Positions 45,751 to 49,786 of a DNA stretch of 49,786 bases are shown here, one piece after another. Below the pieces are notes generated by a model, which was given only the letters and a program-made list of their open reading frames with translations, did not search any database and was not told the DNA's origin. Source of the DNA: an uncultured Chlorobiaceae bacterium (lineage in GTDB: Bacteria; Bacteroidota; Chlorobiia; Chlorobiales; Chlorobiaceae); the NCBI GenBank assembly GCA_903840935.1, contig CAIMHT010000010.1:1-49786 (forward strand), read 5' to 3'. The position numbers were made by a program, and so were the translations under genes. Position 1 is the first letter of the stretch, and every line of letters begins with the position of its first letter.

Positions 45751-46134
45751 ATGCGCGGGATCATACCTTTTTTGACAATTGTCACTTGCCTTTTGTTTGG
45801 CGCGCCGAGCTTGTTCGGCCAGTCTCAAATGGAGATGAATACTGTTGCCGAAACTGGCTTTCTGCAAGCAGATGCGCGATTAAATTCTGTCTATAAAAAG
45901 CTGCTTTCTGCGAAAGCGGACGACAAGGAATTCTGTGAGAATCTGAGACAAGCCCAGCGGGCCTGGATTACCTTTGTCGACTTTCACATGAAGACGCTCT
46001 TTCCTCTGAAAAAAGGTGAAGATCCAAGAATAGAATATGGATCGATATACCCTCTGGAATATTATACCGAGAAGTCTGCATTGTTCAAAGAAAGGATCAA
46101 GCAACTCAAGAGTATCCTGGAAGGTGGGCCATAA
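45751..46134 (+). CDS. LprI/DUF1311-like secreted protein
   Basis: 127-residue product starting at ATG 45751 (AAAGG upstream) with a signal peptide (about 1-24, ending FGQ). The mature part has the DUF1311/LprI pattern: QADARLNSVYKKLL, LRQAQRAWITFVDF and a helical tail. Known LprI members inhibit lysozyme, but the conserved cysteines of that group are mostly missing here (only one Cys in the mature part, EFCENL), so lysozyme inhibition is unproven. It sits in the accessory strip between the hydrogenase fragment and the intact hydrogenase operon. Confidence 0.75.
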   Translation: MRGIIPFLTIVTCLLFGAPSLFGQSQMEMNTVAETGFLQADARLNSVYKKLLSAKADDKEFCENLRQAQRAWITFVDFHMKTLFPLKKGEDPRIEYGSIYPLEYYTEKSALFKERIKQLKSILEGGP

Positions 46135-46230
46135 ACGGTCGAACCATTCAGGAATTGCAACTTAAAAATCCGCAGTATAGGCGGATCCATCTAATTATTG
46201 TTAGGCGATAAAAACAGGAGAACATGCGAA

Positions 46231-46353
46231 ATGCCAATCATATCAATGTTTTACGGAATCATTATCCGTTAGTATTTTCTTGATAACAAACATCACAATA
46301 CCCCGCACTTTTATGCGAGATAAGCGGAATTTGAATTACACCACTGTGAGGTC
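46231..46353 (+). pseudogene. Degraded DUF4160 gene
   Basis: From ATG 46231 (AGGAG 11 bp upstream) the frame reads MPIISMFYGIIIR, stop, YFLDNKHHNTPHFYAR, stop, AEFE: the characteristic start of DUF4160 proteins (MPxISxFYGIxIxM...HxxPHFHAxYxE) interrupted by TAG and TAA. DUF4160 is regularly paired with DUF2442, and an intact DUF2442 follows at once. The pair is often regarded as toxin-antitoxin-like; here the first member is dead. Confidence 0.8.
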
Positions 46354-46357
46354 TGGT

Positions 46358-46636
46358 ATGTTTTGGGATGTAAAAGCGGTCAAACCGTTATCTGATTATC
46401 GCATTTATGTTGAAATTGAAGATGGCCGTCAGGGTGACTTTGATATGAAGCCTTACCTTGACCGCGGTGTCTTCCGGGAACTTAAAGATGTGCATTATTT
46501 TAATCAGGGAGGTATTCTTTTTGGTGCTGTTTCTTGGCCGCATGAACAAGATATTGCGCCGGAAATTCTCATTGAAGATATGGTTCCGGTTGAAACCATT
46601 CCTGACAATGCATTGCACACGGACGCTTCGCGCTAA
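46358..46636 (+). CDS. DUF2442 protein
   Basis: 92 residues from ATG 46358. The family start (MFWDVKAVKPLSDYRIYVEIEDG, in part), the FDMKPYLDRGVFRELKD segment and VSWPHEQDIAPEIL are all present, so it appears intact. It is the orphan partner of the broken DUF4160 upstream. Function in this family is unproven. Confidence 0.85.
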   Translation: MFWDVKAVKPLSDYRIYVEIEDGRQGDFDMKPYLDRGVFRELKDVHYFNQGGILFGAVSWPHEQDIAPEILIEDMVPVETIPDNALHTDASR

Positions 46637-46718
46637 TGCGCTTGCACTGGTCGCTTCGTCGTTGGGTAACCAAAAGAGGAGGTGTGGCGTACGAGACGAC
46701 CTTCTGTGTTACCCCGGG

Positions 46719-46999
46719 TTACACCATTCCCACTGGTACGTTATCGATGGTTGATGTGATCGGGAGATAGATGGGGGCAAGCGAGATGATGCATCCCTGC
46801 CCGATTGGTTGTTTCAGTGTTTGAAGTACCTCGAAATGGCGAATGGTCTCTTTTCCCGGACTTGCCGATTTTTTTATTTCGACCGGATAGAGCGTGCCGT
46901 CCTGATAAATGAACAGATCAGTCCGGTCAGCAGCATGACGGGGAATTGTTGACTCGCTTGCAGGAAAAAGATCTCAATTGTTCTTGTTTTGTATGGCAT
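46719..46999 (-). pseudogene. Internally deleted DUF4143-type AAA ATPase
   Basis: On the minus strand ATG 46999 opens MPYKTRTIEIFFLQ...FPVMLLTG, matching the N-terminus of DUF4143 ATPases up to just before the Walker A loop. The similarity then jumps, in a different frame, to the family C-terminus: DRTDLFIYQDGTLYPVEIKK with the ExK nuclease-like motif, and IDNVPVGMV before a stop at 46719. Roughly 1 kb encoding the ATPase core is missing. A strong inverted repeat lies 2 bp upstream of the ATG. Confidence 0.75.
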
Positions 47000-47001
47000 A
47001 A

Positions 47002-47039
47002 TTCGGCTAATTTTATTATGGAGTATAAAAATAGCCGAA
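47002..47039. repeat. Inverted repeat directly upstream of the deleted ATPase
   Basis: TTCGGCTA (47002-47009) pairs with TAGCCGAA (47032-47039), and after one mismatch TTTTAT pairs with ATAAAA; 14 of 15 positions match per arm, with an 8-nt loop. It resembles in layout (GGC..GCC outer arms, TATAAA-type inner arms) the array in front of the intact AAA ATPase at 25266-25392. Confidence 0.85.
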
Positions 47040-47072
47040 AAAAACAAAAAGGTGCAACAGGTAAGAGCCCCC

Positions 47073-48347
47073 CTAATGCACCGAGCATGAAATGCAGGGG
47101 TCGTATGACCTCACCAGCATGACACAGAGCTTTTCAGTCTCACGGTCGGTTTTCCCTTCCTTCACGGCTTCGGCGGCAAGCGCATGCAGGTCGTAATGGA
47201 TATTGGCGTTGTTCTGGGTTGTCGGGATGATGCAGTCAGCTTTGACCACCTTGCCGTTATCGTCCGTTTCTAGGTGGTGGTAAAGGACGCCTCTCGGAGC
47301 TTCGACAGCACCGGTTGCTGCACCTGCCTTCGGTTTGTATGACGTCCTGATCTCCAGCAGGTCGTCGTCGAGCAGGAGGTCGATGAGCGTTTCGGCATTT
47401 TCGAAGATGTGGTGGCACTCAACGAGCTGGGCGATGTTGTTCATGAACGGGTTGTGGCAGACCGGTTCGAGGCCGAAGGAGGCGGCGACCTCGTGAGCAT
47501 GATGCCCGAGCAGCCTGGAATTGTTGTTGAACCGGGCAAGTGCGCCCGCTGCAGAGGACTGGCGGCTTAAGCGGGTGAACTTCGATGTCGAGAAGTCGAC
47601 GAGGTATTCGTTGGTCATTTGCAGGTAGTCGTTCTCATCGCGGACGACTCCATCGGTGGATACCAGGTCGCCGCCGATGAACGGATAGTCTTTGCCGTTG
47701 CGAAGTGAAATGAACTCGGTTTCCCGCACGAACTCCGGAATCGTGAGCGTCCTGAAAAAGTCGGTGGCCTTGTCGAGGGCTGGCCGGCGTTTCATGATCA
47801 TCTCCTTGAGCTCTTTCAGGCGCTGTTTCGAGGGAGCCTTGCTCACGCCACCCAGCACGAGGCTGACCGGATGGGTAGCCCGACCGGTGGTGGCGATGCT
47901 CATCTCGTTACCAAGCTCCTTGAGCGAGAGCCCTGCTTTCACGATTTCGGGGTGGGAATGCAGGATCGGAATCGCGCTCGGCATGTCGAGAAAGTCAGGC
48001 GCAGCAAGGAAGAATAGGTGCAGTGCATGGCTCTGGAGAGTTTCTCCGTGCATGGCCAGGAGCCGGATCGCTTCTGCCGCTTTTGGTGGTTCGATTTCCA
48101 TGGCGCGTTCGAGAGCCCTGATGCTGGCCAGCGAATGGCTGATTGAACAGATTCCGCAGATGCGGGAAGTGAGGAAGGAGGCCCGTTCAGCGCTGACACC
48201 CCTGAGCATCATTTCGAAGAATCTCGGGGTTTCGATCACCTCCCATGTCGCATCCGCGAGCTTTCCCTCTTTCACCGAGATGTGAATGTTGCCGTGCCCT
48301 TCCACCCTCGGGAGGTGGTGGATATCGATGTTGAAATCAACTTTCAT
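47073..48347 (-). CDS. hydA: [NiFe] hydrogenase large subunit, group 3b-like (sulfhydrogenase alpha)
   Basis: Catalytic subunit of a cytoplasmic NAD(P)-linked hydrogenase. From ATG 48347 the product has 424 residues. Nickel ligands are in [10 protein letters not shown] (C64, C67) and the C-terminal DPCISCSVH (C418, C421). The protein ends exactly at that histidine, so the C-terminal extension that most large subunits lose to a maturation protease is absent. The start overlaps the small-subunit stop by 11 bp. With the two upstream genes the order matches hydG-hydD-hydA of group 3b enzymes, which reduce protons with NADPH and can reduce sulfur. Symbol by gene order and family resemblance. Confidence 0.9.
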   Translation of the reverse strand: MKVDFNIDIHHLPRVEGHGNIHISVKEGKLADATWEVIETPRFFEMMLRGVSAERASFLTSRICGICSISHSLASIRALERAMEIEPPKAAEAIRLLAMHGETLQSHALHLFFLAAPDFLDMPSAIPILHSHPEIVKAGLSLKELGNEMSIATTGRATHPVSLVLGGVSKAPSKQRLKELKEMIMKRRPALDKATDFFRTLTIPEFVRETEFISLRNGKDYPFIGGDLVSTDGVVRDENDYLQMTNEYLVDFSTSKFTRLSRQSSAAGALARFNNNSRLLGHHAHEVAASFGLEPVCHNPFMNNIAQLVECHHIFENAETLIDLLLDDDLLEIRTSYKPKAGAATGAVEAPRGVLYHHLETDDNGKVVKADCIIPTTQNNANIHYDLHALAAEAVKEGKTDRETEKLCVMLVRSYDPCISCSVH

Positions 48348-49101
48348 GGTCGAGGTAATCAGCAAATCCGTTGTAGAATGTCAGTTTTTCCCGCATCTCG
48401 TCCTGGCTGAGCCCCTTCTCTTTGACGAGCTGGAGGAAGGAGGAGAAGTTGATGTCATCGGCTGGTCCGCGGCAACCGAGGCAGGCGGTTTTGCCCGATG
48501 GGCATACAGCATCGCAGCCCGCCCTGGTGACCGGCCCGAGGCACACTTCTCCGAGGTCGAACAGGCAGGTATTGAGTCGCTGTTTGCAGTCAACGCAGAC
48601 CGGGTATTTCGGCAGGTTGTTCAGGGAGCGCGTCACAACACCGACTACGATTCGCTCCACCTCTTCCTTGGAGACCGGACAACCGGGGACCATGAAGTCT
48701 ACGGAAACGATATCGCTGATTTTCGTTGAGGGCATCGTATCAATCTTTTTGTCGCCATAGACACCTTTGATGGCTTCCCCCTCAGGAATCCTGTTCTTGA
48801 GGCTGTTTACGCCGCCGAAGCAGGCGCAGGAGCCGAAAGCGACAAGCACGCTGGCCTGTGCGCGGATCGCCTTGAGCCGCTCGATTTCGTCGCTTCGTGT
48901 GATGCTCCCCTCGACGAGGGCAATGTCGTAGTCGTCGTGCTGTTCCGAGGATATTTCACGGAAGTTGCGGACATCAAGCAGTCCGAGGAAATCAGGCAGG
49001 GTCGATTCCTTGTTGGCCAGTTGTAGTTGGCACCCTTCGCAGCAGGTGAAGTCGAACGAGCCGATCTTCATTTTGCCGATTTTGAAACCGAGATGGTTCA
49101 T
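48337..49101 (-). CDS. hydD: [NiFe] hydrogenase small subunit, group 3b-like (sulfhydrogenase delta)
   Basis: Iron-sulphur electron-transfer subunit, 254 residues. Proximal-cluster cysteines are in [20 protein letters not shown] and [10 protein letters not shown]; further cysteines ([40 protein letters not shown] in part) supply two more [4Fe-4S] clusters. The start ATG 49101 has GGGAGA six bases upstream. There is no Tat signal peptide, consistent with a cytoplasmic enzyme. Confidence 0.92.
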   Translation of the reverse strand: MNHLGFKIGKMKIGSFDFTCCEGCQLQLANKESTLPDFLGLLDVRNFREISSEQHDDYDIALVEGSITRSDEIERLKAIRAQASVLVAFGSCACFGGVNSLKNRIPEGEAIKGVYGDKKIDTMPSTKISDIVSVDFMVPGCPVSKEEVERIVVGVVTRSLNNLPKYPVCVDCKQRLNTCLFDLGEVCLGPVTRAGCDAVCPSGKTACLGCRGPADDINFSSFLQLVKEKGLSQDEMREKLTFYNGFADYLDHES

Positions 49102-49111
49102 AAGATTCTCC

Positions 49112-49786
49112 CTAAATCGCTTCCTTGAGGTTCATGACCGACCAGTAGTCGAAAACAGGACCGTCCAGGCAGGTGAAGGTCGATCCGACCATGCAGCGGC
49201 AGCACTTGCCCATGCCGCAGTGCATCCTGCGTTCGAGGGAGACAAACATCCGGTTCATCGGAATGCCTTTTCCGTCAAGGTAGTTGCAGACGAACTTGAA
49301 CATGACGGGCGGACCGCAGACGATGGCGAACGTTTTCTTCGAGTCGAAGGAGAATTCGTCGAAAAGTGCCGTGATCATTCCTGTCCGGCCTTTCCAGGAA
49401 TCGTCCGGTTTTTCAACGATGGTCATCAATTGGACGTTACTTACCTTCTGCCATTCCTCGAACTGGTAGCTGAAGAGAAGCTGGGACGGTTCCTTCGCGC
49501 CATAAAGGAGATGGACATTCTTGTACTTGTCCCTGTGATTGCTGATCCAGTAAAGTGGCGCGCGCACCGGGGCTATGCCGAGCCCCCCGGCAACCAGCAG
49601 TACGTTGCTGCCCTCCATCGCCTCCATCGGGAATGCGGTGCCGAAAGGTCCCCTGATGGAGACGATCGCTCCCTGCCTGGCTTCGAACATGGCCGATGTC
49701 ACGTGACCGGCCTTTCGGATGCAGAGCTCGATAAATTCGTGGTTGCTGTTGTCGCTCGAGATGGAGAGCGGGGCTTCCCCGTATCC
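49112..49786 (-). CDS. hydG: Hydrogenase diaphorase subunit (FAD/NAD(P)H and 2Fe-2S), partial
   Basis: Passes electrons between NAD(P)H and the hydrogenase. The frame runs off the window edge at 49786, so the N-terminus is missing; 224 residues are visible. Seen: FAD/flavin segment [11 protein letters not shown](P)-binding [23 protein letters not shown], and the C-terminal cysteine cluster [14 protein letters not shown] with CLDGPVF, as in PyrK-like/HydG subunits. It ends 10 bp before the small-subunit start. Confidence 0.9.
   Translation of the reverse strand, partial: GYGEAPLSISSDNSNHEFIELCIRKAGHVTSAMFEARQGAIVSIRGPFGTAFPMEAMEGSNVLLVAGGLGIAPVRAPLYWISNHRDKYKNVHLLYGAKEPSQLLFSYQFEEWQKVSNVQLMTIVEKPDDSWKGRTGMITALFDEFSFDSKKTFAIVCGPPVMFKFVCNYLDGKGIPMNRMFVSLERRMHCGMGKCCRCMVGSTFTCLDGPVFDYWSVMNLKEAI

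Noticed and set aside
46135..46230. Integron attC site after the LprI-like gene
   Set aside because: A GTTAGGC core-like sequence and a short hairpin are present, but there is no matching RYYYAAC left core nearby, no paired inner boxes and no integrase in the window.
1..49786. tRNA or rRNA genes
   Set aside because: I looked for tRNA-like T-loop sequences and rRNA segments and saw none that I could support by eye.

Overview
The window is a core-chromosome stretch of a green sulfur bacterium (Chlorobiaceae, Chlorobium-type). The diagnosis rests on three chlorosome envelope protein genes, csmC, csmA and csmE, plus an NAD(P)-linked sulfhydrogenase-type [NiFe] hydrogenase, a serine-palmitoyltransferase-like enzyme and ArsA/Get3-type ATPases beside the csm genes. 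The species cannot be settled from the sequence alone.

Layout. 0.1-5.6 kb: a TonB-dependent receptor, then a divergent pair made of an alpha-oxoamine synthase (sphingolipid-type) and an NAD-dependent reductase/epimerase. 5.6-8.1 kb: holA, ssb, pyrK. 8.3-13.3 kb: the chlorosome locus, Get3-like ATPase, csmC, csmA, a large protein of unknown function, and a second Get3-like ATPase. 13.3-17.6 kb: folK, folB, a stray phage YopX-like gene, nadC, acpS, tig. 17.7-23.7 kb: an M16 peptidase, a dead ImmA/HigA-like gene, an SDR, recA, dus, asd. 23.8-25.4 kb: an AAA ATPase with a nuclease-like C-terminus, preceded by a striking array of inverted GGCC repeats. 25.4-33.1 kb: alr-comEA-like-unknown, a CBS-type protein that has lost its PLP lysine, a Zn-ribbon protein with rpsU, aroA, a hydrolase and a YtxH protein. 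33.3-41.5 kb: a small membrane protein, an HD phosphohydrolase, an AT-rich gap, a DUF1566 lipoprotein-like protein, a methyltransferase with lptB, csmE and a 928-residue secreted metzincin with Ig-like repeats. 41.7-45.2 kb: gamma carbonic anhydrase, a protoporphyrinogen-oxidase-like enzyme, MscS and an FKBP. 45.3-47.0 kb: an accessory graveyard (hydrogenase 3' fragment, LprI-like, dead DUF4160 plus intact DUF2442, deleted DUF4143 ATPase). 47.1-49.8 kb: hydrogenase large, small and diaphorase subunits, the last running off the end.

How the parts relate. Most genes are housekeeping and compactly arranged. The unusual content falls into four themes: (1) paired Get3-like ATPases without any arsenic genes flanking csmC-csmA, suggesting a chlorosome-envelope targeting or assembly system; (2) two AAA ATPase genes with nuclease-type tails, one intact and one deleted, each preceded by a GGC..GCC dyad with AT-rich inner arms, suggesting a self-regulated or repeat-associated element family; (3) a PLP-fold pseudoenzyme fused to CBS domains, a likely ligand sensor; (4) a small island of broken genes sitting between a hydrogenase 3'-end fragment and the intact hydrogenase gene. 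Start codons were often moved inward from the longest open frame on the basis of family alignment; few genes carry strong Shine-Dalgarno sequences, so several starts are tentative.
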